Origin: Eubacterium sp.
GTDB lineage: Bacteria; Bacillota; Clostridia; Oscillospirales; Ruminococcaceae
Reading direction: 5' to 3'
Assembly: GCA_022511265.1 (NCBI GenBank)
Contig: JAFLRX010000002.1
Location: 53,983-117,982, forward strand
Length of the DNA stretch: 64,000 nucleotides
In this document: positions 50,687-58,931 of the stretch, piece by piece
How the letters are laid out: each line of letters begins with the position of its first letter
How positions within the stretch are numbered: position 1 is the first letter of the stretch
Position numbers and translations under genes: made by a program
The notes under the pieces: generated by a model
Seen by the model: the letters and a program-made list of their open reading frames with translations, nothing else
Database searches by the model: none
Told to the model about the DNA's origin: nothing

Positions 50687-51409
50687 TTACCCGTTAAGGG
50701 AAATACCCTTTGATACCAGAAAATCCTCAAACCGCTGCAAATCAGCGTTTATTACCAGCTCTTCGGGGAAGTCCAGCTCTTTCAGCAACTCTTCCGCCCT
50801 GTCAAATTCCGCTATATGTGACCAGAAATGCGCATCGGAGTTTACTATAATGTTGCAGCCGTTTTTCACACACGCAGGCAATATACATTCTTTCAGTCTC
50901 TTTACCGAGCGTTGGTCGTATAGACGGCTGGCGTTAAGCTCTATCAGCACGTTGTTGTCCCTGCACGACGCAGTTACCGCGTCATAATCGTACGGGAAAT
51001 CGTGAGAATCGGTATGGCACAGCACGCAGGTCTTGGGGTCCTTCGTCGCCGCAAGATATGTATCGGTGTGCTTTGTCTCGTCGGCGGGCATCAGCAGCCC
51101 CCAATGTATCGAAACATTTACCCATTCCACCGCGCCGCGTATCGTATCGGTAAGGTCCGTCTCGCCGTTATATCCGACGAGGTTAGCCTCTACGCCCTTG
51201 ATGATCCTTACCCCGTTCAAAACCGCGGGGATTGCCCTCATATTGGCAAAATGCCACTCATGCGGTGAATCGTCCATCTTCAGGCTGTGGTCGGTCTTGC
51301 CGAGGTATTTCAGTCCCTTTTCCGCAGCCGCAGCAGCATTTTCGGTAATAGTGGAATAAGCGTGCGCAGACGCGAGCGTATGCGTATGCATATCCGCTAT
51401 AAAATTCAT
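50687..51409 (-). CDS. PHP-domain phosphatase (YcdX-like)
   Basis: The 240-residue PHP-fold hydrolase has metal motifs ADMHTHTLASAHAYST near the N-terminus, YLGKTDHS, KGVEANLVGY, VLCHTDSHDF and IIVNSDAHFWSHI, which together build the trinuclear metal site of YcdX-type phosphatases. The ATG at 51409 is three codons inside the open frame and better placed relative to GGAAAG. The phosphoester substrate is unknown. It is downstream of hprK in a likely common transcript. Confidence 0.87.
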   Translation of the reverse strand: MNFIADMHTHTLASAHAYSTITENAAAAAEKGLKYLGKTDHSLKMDDSPHEWHFANMRAIPAVLNGVRIIKGVEANLVGYNGETDLTDTIRGAVEWVNVSIHWGLLMPADETKHTDTYLAATKDPKTCVLCHTDSHDFPYDYDAVTASCRDNNVLIELNASRLYDQRSVKRLKECILPACVKNGCNIIVNSDAHFWSHIAEFDRAEELLKELDFPEELVINADLQRFEDFLVSKGISLNG

Positions 51410-51445
51410 ATATACCACTTTCCTTTTAAAATTACAGTTTCTGTA

Positions 51446-52405
51446 TTATTGATTTTCCCAGTCGGTGACGGTGTCCATACCCTCCATATCCAGACCGAGG
51501 TTGTCCAGCAGCTCTTGCGCCGCGTTATAGCCCATCTTCTTATGTCTGTTGTTCATTGCGGCTACTTCAAGTATCACGGCAAGATTACGTCCGGGCTTTA
51601 CCGGGATGGTAAGGGACGGCACCTTTACGCCGAGTATCGTCATATAGTGGTTGTCTACTCCCATACGGTCGTATATTTTTTCGGGGTTCCACATCTCGAG
51701 CTCTATTACCATGTCGATACGCTCGCTGACCTTTACGGCACCGATACCGAACAGCTGACGGGCATTGATGATGCCTATGCCGCGCAGCTCGAGAAAGTGT
51801 CGGATGTTGTCCGGCGAGCTGCCGACCAACGTAATGTTGGAAGCCTTTCTTATCTCTACCGCGTCGTCCGCGACAAGGCGGTGTCCGCGCTTTACCAGTT
51901 CTATCGCGGTCTCGCTCTTACCTACGCCGCTGTCGCCCAGTATCAGCATACCCTCGCCGTATACCTCGATAAGCACGCCGTGGCGGGTTATTCTGGGGGC
52001 AAGCTCCATAGCAAGGAACGCAACCAGCTTGGCTACAAATACCGTGGTGCTTTCCTCGCTCGTCAGCAGCGGGACGTCATATTCGGCGGCTATCTGCTTC
52101 ATCTCCGGCATAGCCTCTTGTCCGCGGGTGATTATTACCGCGGGTGACTTTGCGCTGAAAAATTTTCTGAGGCGCTGTACTCTTATCTCCGCGCCGCATT
52201 GCTCCAGATAGGCGATCTCCGACCGCCCGATTATCTGTATTCTTTCGCTGGCGAAATATTCATAAAAACCTGCCATCTGAAGTCCGGGATGGTTAACGTC
52301 CGCATTATTTATCATAATGCTGTTAGGGTCGCCTGACATCTGAACTACATCCAGCGTGAATTTTTCAATGATTGCCTGTAGGGAGACGGTAAATTCCTTT
52401 GCCAT
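51446..52405 (-). CDS. hprK: HPr kinase/phosphorylase
   Basis: The bifunctional enzyme phosphorylates Ser46 of HPr and reverses it, controlling carbon catabolite regulation. At 319 residues it has the N-terminal HPrK domain, then Walker A ILGDSGVGKSETAIELV, the VADDAVEI segment and the HPrK/P signature region GIGIINARQLFGIGAV. The ATG at 52405 follows AGAGGAAG. It has its own consensus-like promoter and heads a minus-strand run with the PHP phosphatase, glcK and murB. Confidence 0.95.
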   Translation of the reverse strand: MAKEFTVSLQAIIEKFTLDVVQMSGDPNSIMINNADVNHPGLQMAGFYEYFASERIQIIGRSEIAYLEQCGAEIRVQRLRKFFSAKSPAVIITRGQEAMPEMKQIAAEYDVPLLTSEESTTVFVAKLVAFLAMELAPRITRHGVLIEVYGEGMLILGDSGVGKSETAIELVKRGHRLVADDAVEIRKASNITLVGSSPDNIRHFLELRGIGIINARQLFGIGAVKVSERIDMVIELEMWNPEKIYDRMGVDNHYMTILGVKVPSLTIPVKPGRNLAVILEVAAMNNRHKKMGYNAAQELLDNLGLDMEGMDTVTDWENQ

Positions 52406-52456
52406 ATATCTTCCTCTTTTCATAGTATTCGTTTGGGCATAACACCCTATATTAAG

Positions 52457-52485
52457 ATTATACAATATTTTCTAATGTATTGCAA
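52457..52485 (-). promoter_or_regulatory. Promoter of hprK
   Basis: Minus-strand TTGCAA (52485-52480), a 17-base spacer and TATAAT (52462-52457). Confidence 0.7.
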
Positions 52486-52507
52486 GAGGAAAAAGAAAAT
52501 AAATTGT

Positions 52508-52538
52508 AAAAGAAAAAAGACTGCGCGTGCAGTCTTTT
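52508..52538 (-). terminator. Terminator of the DtxR/MntR-family gene
   Basis: AAAAGACTGC (52515-52524) pairs with GCAGTCTTTT (52529-52538). Read on the minus strand the stem is followed by TTTTTTCTTTT. Confidence 0.8.
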
Positions 52539-52542
52539 AGGG

Positions 52543-52917
52543 TTATTTATCCGATGTTTCCTGTATATGCTTTTTCAGCATCTCAAAGCTTTCGTCGCTG
52601 AGTACATGCTCTATACGGCAAGCATCCTCGGCGGCTATATTTTCGTCAACGCCGAGCCTTGTCAGCCAGTCGGTCAGCATTGTGTGACGCTCGTACATCT
52701 TTTCGGCGATGGCTTGCCCCTTTTCGGTGAGGGTGATGTAGTTTTTAGAGTCTATCTCGATAAATCCCTCTTTGCGGAGATTTTTCATAGCCACGCTGAT
52801 ACTGGGCTTGGAATAATCAAGAAAATTGACAATATCTATCGAGCGGACATTGCCGAGACGGTTTTTGAGTATAAGTATGGATTCAAGATAGTTTTCGGCT
52901 GATTCATGTAGCTTCAT
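52543..52917 (-). CDS. DtxR/MntR-family metal-dependent repressor
   Basis: The 124-residue protein has the N-terminal winged helix of the iron/manganese-dependent regulators (SAENYLESILILKNRLGNVRSIDIVNFLDYSKPSISVAMKNLRKEGFIEID) and the metal-binding dimerisation domain (HTMLTDWLTRLGVDENIAAEDACRIEHVLSDE). It lacks a C-terminal SH3-like domain, so it is MntR-sized rather than DtxR-sized. No metal transporter gene lies nearby; its targets are elsewhere. Confidence 0.88.
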   Translation of the reverse strand: MKLHESAENYLESILILKNRLGNVRSIDIVNFLDYSKPSISVAMKNLRKEGFIEIDSKNYITLTEKGQAIAEKMYERHTMLTDWLTRLGVDENIAAEDACRIEHVLSDESFEMLKKHIQETSDK

Positions 52918-52960
52918 GTTTTCCCTCCTATGGGGCGAGGTTGAGTATTATGCCAATATT

Positions 52961-52989
52961 ATTTTACCATATTTTCAGCGATTTTGCAA
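52961..52989 (-). promoter_or_regulatory. Promoter of the MntR-type gene
   Basis: Minus-strand TTGCAA (52989-52984), a 17-base spacer and TAAAAT (52966-52961). Confidence 0.6.
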
Positions 52990-53020
52990 GACAAAATTTT
53001 CCTTAAAAATTTATTACACC

Positions 53021-53049
53021 TTGAATATCGGCGCAAGATATGTTAGAAT
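53021..53049 (+). promoter_or_regulatory. Promoter of the HD-domain gene
   Basis: TTGAAT (53021-53026), a 17-base spacer and TAGAAT (53044-53049), 30 bases before the ATG. Confidence 0.6.
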
Positions 53050-53079
53050 ATAATCAATAAACATAGAACGGAGAACACC

Positions 53080-53766
53080 ATGAGCAACGTAACCTACAAA
53101 TACATCAGGCAAAACAAGGACGTACAGACCTACATCAACATGGCGGACGCCGCGCTGAACAGCATCGGCTATACCGAACACTCCAACGCGCATGTCGAGC
53201 GTGCTGCGGAATCCGCCTATATGATACTTAACACCTTGGGTTATCCCCAGCGGGACTGCGAGCTGGCGCAGATAGCCGCATATATGCACGACATCGGCAA
53301 CGTTATAAACCGCAACGACCATGCGCAGACCGGAGCAGTGATGGCGTTCAGGCTGCTTGACAAGCTGGGCATGCCCGCAAACGAGATAGCGTTGATAGTC
53401 TCCGCGATAGGCAACCATGACGAGGGTACAGCATCACCGGTAAATCCCGTCGCTGCCGCGCTTATCATCGCGGATAAGTCCGACGTGCGCCGCACTCGCG
53501 TAAGGCTGGCGGAGCAGGACAAGGCAAAGCGCGGGCTGACTGTGAATGACATACACGACCGTGTGAATTACGCCGCCGAAAAGTCAGAGCTGTATTTCTC
53601 CGAGGACAAGTCCGAGCTTATCCTGGATCTGACGATAGACCTTGAAATAAGCTCGGTAATGGAATATTTTGAGATATTTTTACAGCGTATGATACTCTGC
53701 CGCAATGCCGCCAAAACGCTGAACGTCAAGTTCGGCCTGATAATAAACAACACCAAGATACTGTAA
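53080..53766 (+). CDS. HD-domain phosphohydrolase
   Basis: The 228-residue protein has an HD fold: NAHVERAAESAYMIL (first His), IAAYMHDIGNVINRNDHAQTGA (HD plus flanking ligands), and AIGNHDEGTASPVNPVAAALIIADKSDVRR (further metal ligands). Such proteins hydrolyse phosphoesters or nucleotides; the substrate is not predictable. It is monocistronic, between a divergent mntR-type gene and a convergent gene with which it shares a terminator. The last 80 residues are a separate small domain (LILDLTIDLEISS...). Confidence 0.82.
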   Translation: MSNVTYKYIRQNKDVQTYINMADAALNSIGYTEHSNAHVERAAESAYMILNTLGYPQRDCELAQIAAYMHDIGNVINRNDHAQTGAVMAFRLLDKLGMPANEIALIVSAIGNHDEGTASPVNPVAAALIIADKSDVRRTRVRLAEQDKAKRGLTVNDIHDRVNYAAEKSELYFSEDKSELILDLTIDLEISSVMEYFEIFLQRMILCRNAAKTLNVKFGLIINNTKIL

Positions 53767-53802
53767 TAAGTAAAAGCCGCCGTACGGCGGCTTTTACTTA
53801 TT
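53765..53802. terminator. Perfect palindromic bidirectional terminator
   Basis: An 18-19 bp perfect stem (AATAAGTAAAAGCCGCCG and its complement) covers the stop codon of the HD gene and the last codons of the convergent 53794 gene. Confidence 0.85.
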
Positions 53803-54714
53803 AAACAGCTTTATGCAAAATTCGTCCAGTGCCTTTTCGAGGTCGGCGGCGTTGTCACTGTCCACGCTCATGCTTTTGAGACGGCGGAGTAATGAAGAGG
53901 GGTTGCCGCGCTTTTCGGCGTTTGCCGCCTCGGCATATTTGCGGCGGTTAAGGTGAAATGGATATTCCGCGTTGCAGTTGAACGGAAGATATATTCCGTC
54001 TGTATGACTTAATATTCCTGCCGCCTCTCTTCCGTATATCATACGGTACAGAAGCGAGCATTTTATCAGCGCCTTGGTTATATCGTCCGGCAGCGGCGCG
54101 GAAAACATACCCGCCATGGCAAACGCGCCGTCCTTCAGCTCTGCGTATTCTCCGCAGCTGCCGAAACGCATGGTCACGCTGTCCGCACCCGCAGCTGCGG
54201 CGGAGATAAGCGACGACACCGCTGTCAGCTTTCCGTCGGTGGGACAAATATCCAGCGGCAGCAGAGCGTCATTTTTATATATCTCTATCGTCGCGGACAG
54301 CTGATATGCCTCCATATCAAAATCATCCTTTATCCTCAGCGCGGAAATATTGGTTAATTCCCCTTTGGAAAACGCGTTAAGAGCGTACAGTAAAAAATTG
54401 CTGCCGTGCGGCGACAGCTCCAGCATCACGGGGCTGTCTATATCCCCCGCGTAATTCCACAGTCTCTCCGGCAGGCAAACATAGCCGAAACGGCAGGTGT
54501 TTGCCATGGGCAGCTCTGCTTCGTCGGTAACTCTTAATATTATATTTTTGCAGTCATAGCCAACCGGCAGCAGCTCCAGCGTGCCGGTGGATATCTCGTT
54601 ATATGCTATCCCGTACTCGTGCAGGGCGTTTATGTATGTGACGATCTGACTCGGCCGCACCCCGTCAACAAAGCCGCTGTCGCACAGGCTGTTGTCTATC
54701 ATGGTAATGCCCAT
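53794..54714 (-). CDS. Degenerate HMGL-like (DRE-TIM) protein of unknown function
   Basis: The 306-residue cytosolic protein, from the ATG at 54714 (GGGAGGTG upstream), begins ITMIDNSLCDSGFVDGVRPSQIVTYINALHEYGIAYNEIS. This follows the layout of isopropylmalate/homocitrate synthases (IxDTTLRDGEQ...L...GVDYIEIG), but the DRDG metal and catalytic residues are replaced. The later LDICPTDGKLTAVSSLISAAAAGADSVTMRFGSCGEYAELKD parallels the HxHND...AGA...GxGERAGN region, again without the His ligands. A TIM-barrel relative that has lost catalysis is my best reading; the C-terminal 90 residues are not recognised. Confidence in the fold is moderate and in function nil. Confidence 0.5.
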   Translation of the reverse strand: MGITMIDNSLCDSGFVDGVRPSQIVTYINALHEYGIAYNEISTGTLELLPVGYDCKNIILRVTDEAELPMANTCRFGYVCLPERLWNYAGDIDSPVMLELSPHGSNFLLYALNAFSKGELTNISALRIKDDFDMEAYQLSATIEIYKNDALLPLDICPTDGKLTAVSSLISAAAAGADSVTMRFGSCGEYAELKDGAFAMAGMFSAPLPDDITKALIKCSLLYRMIYGREAAGILSHTDGIYLPFNCNAEYPFHLNRRKYAEAANAEKRGNPSSLLRRLKSMSVDSDNAADLEKALDEFCIKLFNK

Positions 54715-54823
54715 TGCAGCACCTCCCGTAAAACATATCAACTTATTCTACCACAATCACGCCCCGCTGTCAATGCGGTAAAATTATCAGCTCAAAAATT
54801 CACGAAAAAACTCGATTTTTCAT

Positions 54824-54852
54824 TTGACATTCGTTGCTTACTATTGTATAAT
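54824..54852 (+). promoter_or_regulatory. Consensus promoter of the second MBOAT/DHHW pair
   Basis: TTGACA (54824-54829), a 17-base spacer and TATAAT (54847-54852), a perfect consensus, about 50 bases before the ATG at 54901. Confidence 0.8.
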
Positions 54853-54900
54853 AATATTAAGTATGTTACATAATGTAAATTTACCGAAAGGAAGTTTTCG

Positions 54901-56304
54901 ATGGTTTTTGCCAATCTGATGTTTATATATGCCTTTATGGCACTTTGCTTTATCTGCTATTATATCTCCCGCAAAACGACCTACAGAAATATCGTCTTAG
55001 TCGTGTTTTCCCTTATCTTTTACGCTTGGGGCGAGCCTGCCTATGTCTTTTTGCTGTTAGCCAGCGTGACGGTGAACTATGTCGCCGGGCTGTATATTGA
55101 TAAATTCCGCGACACCAAGAAAAGTACCGCAATAACCGCGCTGGCGCTGATATTCAACATAGGCGTGCTGGTGTTCTTCAAATATACCGGGTTCTTTGTA
55201 GAAAACTTTAACGCGATTAGCCCGTTAAAGCTGCCTGTACCCGATATAACAATGCCGATAGGCATCAGCTTTTTCACCTTCCAGATAATCTCATATATCC
55301 TTGACTGCTATTGGGGTAAGATAAAGGTACAGAAAAACTACTTCAAGCTGCTGATGTATATTTCCCTTTTCCCGCAGCTTATCGCGGGACCGATAGTGCG
55401 GTACAGCACCATTGAGGATCAGATAGACAACCGCAAAATCTCCCCTGCCGACATAACCGAGGGCATTTCCCGTATTTGCATAGGTCTCGGCAAAAAGGTG
55501 ATACTGGCAGATAACTTATACACTATTGTGGATACGCTGTTCGCGGCGGGCAGTCTCGGCTCACTGTCGGTGCTGGGCACATGGTACGGAGTGATAGCCT
55601 ACGCGATGCAGGTGTATTTCGACTTTTCGGGTTATTCCGACATAGCGATAGGCCTCGGACGTATGTTCGGCTTTAGGTTTGATGAAAACTTCCGCTATCC
55701 CTTCATCAGTAAGAACATCACCGAATTTTGGCAGAGATGGCATATCTCGCTGGGCAGCTTTTTCCGTGACTATCTGCTGTATGTGCCGATATTCGGAAAG
55801 CGCAGACAGTACCTCAATCTGTTCTTGGTATGGTTCTGCACAGGATTTTGGCACGGGGCAAGCTGGAACTATATCATATGGGGATTGTATTTCGGCTTCT
55901 TCATACTGATAGAGCGTATGATAGGAAACAAGAACCTTAAAAAGATACCTCTTGCGGTAACGCACATTTACAGCAAGCTGGTGATAATCGTAGGCTTTGG
56001 CATCTTCTATTTTGAGGATATCGGGCAGCTGGGTGTGTTCTTAGGAAATCTCATAGGCGCCAACGGCAACGCGCTGACCGACCAGATATCGCTGATGAAC
56101 ATGGCGTCTAACTGCTGCCTGCTCATCCTCTGCATTATCTGCTGCCTGCCGCTCATCCCGACATTGCGCAAAAAGTACAAAGAGCTGTCGCAGTCGGATA
56201 TGTTCGTGTACGCGCGGACGGCGGCATGCTTACTGATATTCCTGCTTAGCAGCGTGCTGATGGTAAACAACACCGACAGCCCGTTCATATACTGGCATTT
56301 CTGA
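54901..56304 (+). CDS. MBOAT family O-acyltransferase (AlgI-like)
   Basis: The 467-residue polytopic membrane protein of the AlgI/DltB-like MBOAT family transfers acyl groups to the outside. SLFPQLIAGPIVRY, FDFSGYSDIAIGLG, EFWQRWHISLGSFFRDYL and FWHGASWNYIIWG (with the MBOAT histidine) are all present, and about ten helices are visible. AAAGGAAG precedes the ATG. It is followed 16 bases later by a DHHW protein, the same arrangement as at the left end of the window. Likely role: O-acetylation of a surface polysaccharide, with the polymer unknown. Confidence 0.93.
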   Translation: MVFANLMFIYAFMALCFICYYISRKTTYRNIVLVVFSLIFYAWGEPAYVFLLLASVTVNYVAGLYIDKFRDTKKSTAITALALIFNIGVLVFFKYTGFFVENFNAISPLKLPVPDITMPIGISFFTFQIISYILDCYWGKIKVQKNYFKLLMYISLFPQLIAGPIVRYSTIEDQIDNRKISPADITEGISRICIGLGKKVILADNLYTIVDTLFAAGSLGSLSVLGTWYGVIAYAMQVYFDFSGYSDIAIGLGRMFGFRFDENFRYPFISKNITEFWQRWHISLGSFFRDYLLYVPIFGKRRQYLNLFLVWFCTGFWHGASWNYIIWGLYFGFFILIERMIGNKNLKKIPLAVTHIYSKLVIIVGFGIFYFEDIGQLGVFLGNLIGANGNALTDQISLMNMASNCCLLILCIICCLPLIPTLRKKYKELSQSDMFVYARTAACLLIFLLSSVLMVNNTDSPFIYWHF

Positions 56305-56320
56305 GAAAGGGGGAGCAAGG

Positions 56321-57976
56321 ATGGCAGACTATATCAACGACAACGAGCTTGACGAGCTGAACGCGATATACGAACAAAAGCGTCAGAGTCAAAAGCAACG
56401 CACTAAAAAAGTAAAGAATGATAAATCCCCTGAGCCGGAGAATAAGCCTGAAAAGGAAAAGAAATTCGAAAAGCAAAAAACGGAAAAGCCTGTAAAGGCG
56501 GACAAAGCAACCGATAAAGCAAAAGATAAAAAGCCGATCAAGGAGAAGTCCGAGCCTGAACAGACCGAGGGTAAAAACAAAAATCTACCGCATATAATCA
56601 GCATCATTGTTTCCGGCGCGGTGTTCTTCTCGATAGCTATACTGCTGCTGGTACTGCCCCGCCCCACGGTATCCGAGCTTGAGAACCGCAAGCTGACCGA
56701 GTTTCCGAAATTCTCATGGGAATATTATTGGAGCGGCGGATATACCGAGCAGATAAGCGAGTTTTACAACGACACCGTACCATACAGAGACGATTTCAAG
56801 CGGCTGGGCGCAGCGTTCCGCTCGCTGTTCGGGATAAATATAGAGGGCAACGCTATCGTAGGACCTGTCGAGCAGGTAACGCCCGACGAGACGGCAGTGA
56901 CCACCGCGTCTACAAGGCCTATCGCGATAGTTACCCCCGCGCCTAAGGACGAAAGCTCGGACGCGCCGGAGTCAAAGGACGAAAGCACACCCGCGACTGA
57001 CGGCACCGACGACCCGCCCTCCTCGGCGGAAAGCACACCTGCACCCGTACCCCCGCAGCAGTTTGTCACGCCGTCCGACCCTGACGCAGACGTGCTGATG
57101 CAGGCGGCAAGCAATATCGTATATTACAGCCACGGCACGCTGTACGCAGGCTCGCTGTACAACGGCAGACGCAGCAACGCGGAGTATTTTGCGAATACCG
57201 TTGCGGCGCTTGACAGTCGGATAAATGCCAAGCTGTACTTTATGCCGATACTGACGCAGAACACCTTTGTCACCCCGGCAGAGCTGAACACCGGGACATA
57301 TACCGAGCATGCCGACGCGACCTATCTCTCAAATCTGATAGGCGGAGATGTCGAGGTGCTGGATATATATAACGCACTGGCAGAGCATTCAAGCGAGGAT
57401 ATATACTTCCTGCGCGACACCCACTGGCAGCAGCTGGGCGCGTATTACGCGACAAAGGTATTCGCGGACGCGGCGGGCGTAAAATATCCCGCACTGTCGG
57501 AATACACCGAAAAGCAGAGGGACTCTATCGGCTCGGTATACACCTTTACCGATTTTGAGGCGCTGGAGGGCGTGTATGAGACCTTCACCTACTATATCCC
57601 GCCCAACGACTTTGAGGTGGATTATTACGATGAGGATTACAACTATCAGTTCACCTATCCGCTGATGCCGGAGAACGACTACAGCGCAAAGGGCTTTTAC
57701 TCGCTGTACATGGTTGCCGACGAATACATCAAGCATATCACCACCGACGCCGACAACGGCAAAAAGCTGGTAGTGCTGAAGGACGATTATCTTTCGGCGG
57801 CGGTACCCTGCCTGACCTCGTCATATGAGGAGATATTCGTTATAGATGTGCGGCACTGCAACTTCAACGTTGCGAACTTCATCAATGAGCAGGATATCGA
57901 CGACGTGCTGTTCGGACTTACCATCAGCAACGCGCTGAGCGATGTGGGAAGTTATTTGGATTATTTGCAGTATTGA
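56321..57976 (+). CDS. DHHW family protein with long charged cytosolic N-terminus
   Basis: The 551-residue partner of the preceding MBOAT protein has residues 1-90 highly charged (Lys/Glu-rich, disordered), predicted cytosolic. One membrane helix (about 91-115) follows, then an extracellular domain interrupted by a Thr/Ser/Pro-rich linker (about 190-245). The DHHW motif is represented by FLRDTHWQQLGAYYA and the conserved KDDYLSAAVPCLTSSYEEIFVIDVRH follows. Compared with the 394-residue relative at 799-1983 it carries two extra low-complexity segments. The function as terminal acyltransferase is inferred from AlgJ/AlgX. Confidence 0.85.
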   Translation: MADYINDNELDELNAIYEQKRQSQKQRTKKVKNDKSPEPENKPEKEKKFEKQKTEKPVKADKATDKAKDKKPIKEKSEPEQTEGKNKNLPHIISIIVSGAVFFSIAILLLVLPRPTVSELENRKLTEFPKFSWEYYWSGGYTEQISEFYNDTVPYRDDFKRLGAAFRSLFGINIEGNAIVGPVEQVTPDETAVTTASTRPIAIVTPAPKDESSDAPESKDESTPATDGTDDPPSSAESTPAPVPPQQFVTPSDPDADVLMQAASNIVYYSHGTLYAGSLYNGRRSNAEYFANTVAALDSRINAKLYFMPILTQNTFVTPAELNTGTYTEHADATYLSNLIGGDVEVLDIYNALAEHSSEDIYFLRDTHWQQLGAYYATKVFADAAGVKYPALSEYTEKQRDSIGSVYTFTDFEALEGVYETFTYYIPPNDFEVDYYDEDYNYQFTYPLMPENDYSAKGFYSLYMVADEYIKHITTDADNGKKLVVLKDDYLSAAVPCLTSSYEEIFVIDVRHCNFNVANFINEQDIDDVLFGLTISNALSDVGSYLDYLQY

Positions 57977-57977
57977 T

Positions 57978-58014
57978 AAAAATCTGCGGAACGACTGTTT
58001 CCGCAGATTTTTTG
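57978..58014 (+). terminator. Terminator of the second MBOAT/DHHW operon
   Basis: AAAAATCTGCGGA (57978-57990) pairs with TCCGCAGATTTTT (58000-58012) and is followed by T residues. Confidence 0.85.
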
Positions 58015-58046
58015 CATATATATCATTATAGAGACGTTGGTTTTTC

Positions 58047-58075
58047 TTGACATTGACGGCAAAAAATCATATAAT
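58047..58075 (+). promoter_or_regulatory. Consensus promoter of the hydrolase-Mur ligase-ddl operon
   Basis: TTGACA (58047-58052), a 17-base spacer and TATAAT (58070-58075), a perfect consensus, about 75 bases before the first start codon. Confidence 0.8.
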
Positions 58076-58151
58076 ATAATATGGGAAGTTATGAGACCGC
58101 TTGGGTTCGATTTCCCCATACCTTTGCATAAACTGATAAGGGAGTGCTGTT

Positions 58152-58919
58152 TTGTTTACCGAGATAGACGGACTTAATATAAATTACATCGACCGCGGCG
58201 AGGGCGACTGCGTCCTGCTGCTGCACGGCTGGGGTTCTAATATAACACTGTTCAACGGGATAGTCGAGCAGCTTTGCCCGCATTTTCGGGTTATCGCGCC
58301 GGATATGCCGGGCTTCGGCGACAGCGACGAGCCCGCCGATGCCTGGCGGGTGGACGATTATGTGGATTTCACCGAGAGCTTTTGCGACAAGCTGCATATC
58401 AAAAATCCGATAATTCTGGGGCACAGCTTTGGCGGACGGGTAATAATTAAGCTGGTGACAAGAGAAAATTCCCCGGTGAAAGCCGATAAGCTGATACTCA
58501 CCGACAGCGCGGGCATAATGCCGAAAAGAAGCGCCAAGAGCAAGCTAAGCACCAAAATGTATAAGGCGGGCAGGACGATAATGTCTACCGCGCCGATGAA
58601 GGCACTGTTCCCCGACGCGGTGGAAAATATGCGCAACAAGCGCGGCAGCGCGGATTATCTTGCAGCCTCGCCGATAATGCGGCAGACGCTGGTAAACACC
58701 GTGAATGAGGACCTGACCGACCTGCTGCCGAAGATAAAGCAGTCAACGCTGCTTATCTGGGGCGACAGAGACGACGCCACCCCGCTGTCTGACGGGCAGA
58801 CTATGGAAAAGCTGATACCCGACAGCGGTCTTGCCGTGATAAACGGCGCGGGGCATTATTCATTCATAGATAACCCGTACACCTTTTCGCGTATTTTAGC
58901 CTCATTCTTGAACATATAA
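58152..58919 (+). CDS. Alpha/beta hydrolase
   Basis: The 255-residue hydrolase starts with TTG after GGGAGTG. It has the oxyanion segment LLLHGWGSN, nucleophile GHSFGGRVI, catalytic Asp in IWGDRDDATPLSDG and His in INGAGHYSFID, so the triad is complete. The substrate is unknown. It is the first gene of an operon with the membrane Mur ligase, ddl and an RluA pseudouridine synthase. A link to peptidoglycan precursor work is suggested by position only. Confidence 0.87.
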   Translation: MFTEIDGLNINYIDRGEGDCVLLLHGWGSNITLFNGIVEQLCPHFRVIAPDMPGFGDSDEPADAWRVDDYVDFTESFCDKLHIKNPIILGHSFGGRVIIKLVTRENSPVKADKLILTDSAGIMPKRSAKSKLSTKMYKAGRTIMSTAPMKALFPDAVENMRNKRGSADYLAASPIMRQTLVNTVNEDLTDLLPKIKQSTLLIWGDRDDATPLSDGQTMEKLIPDSGLAVINGAGHYSFIDNPYTFSRILASFLNI

Positions 58920-58931
58920 AGGGGAAATAAC

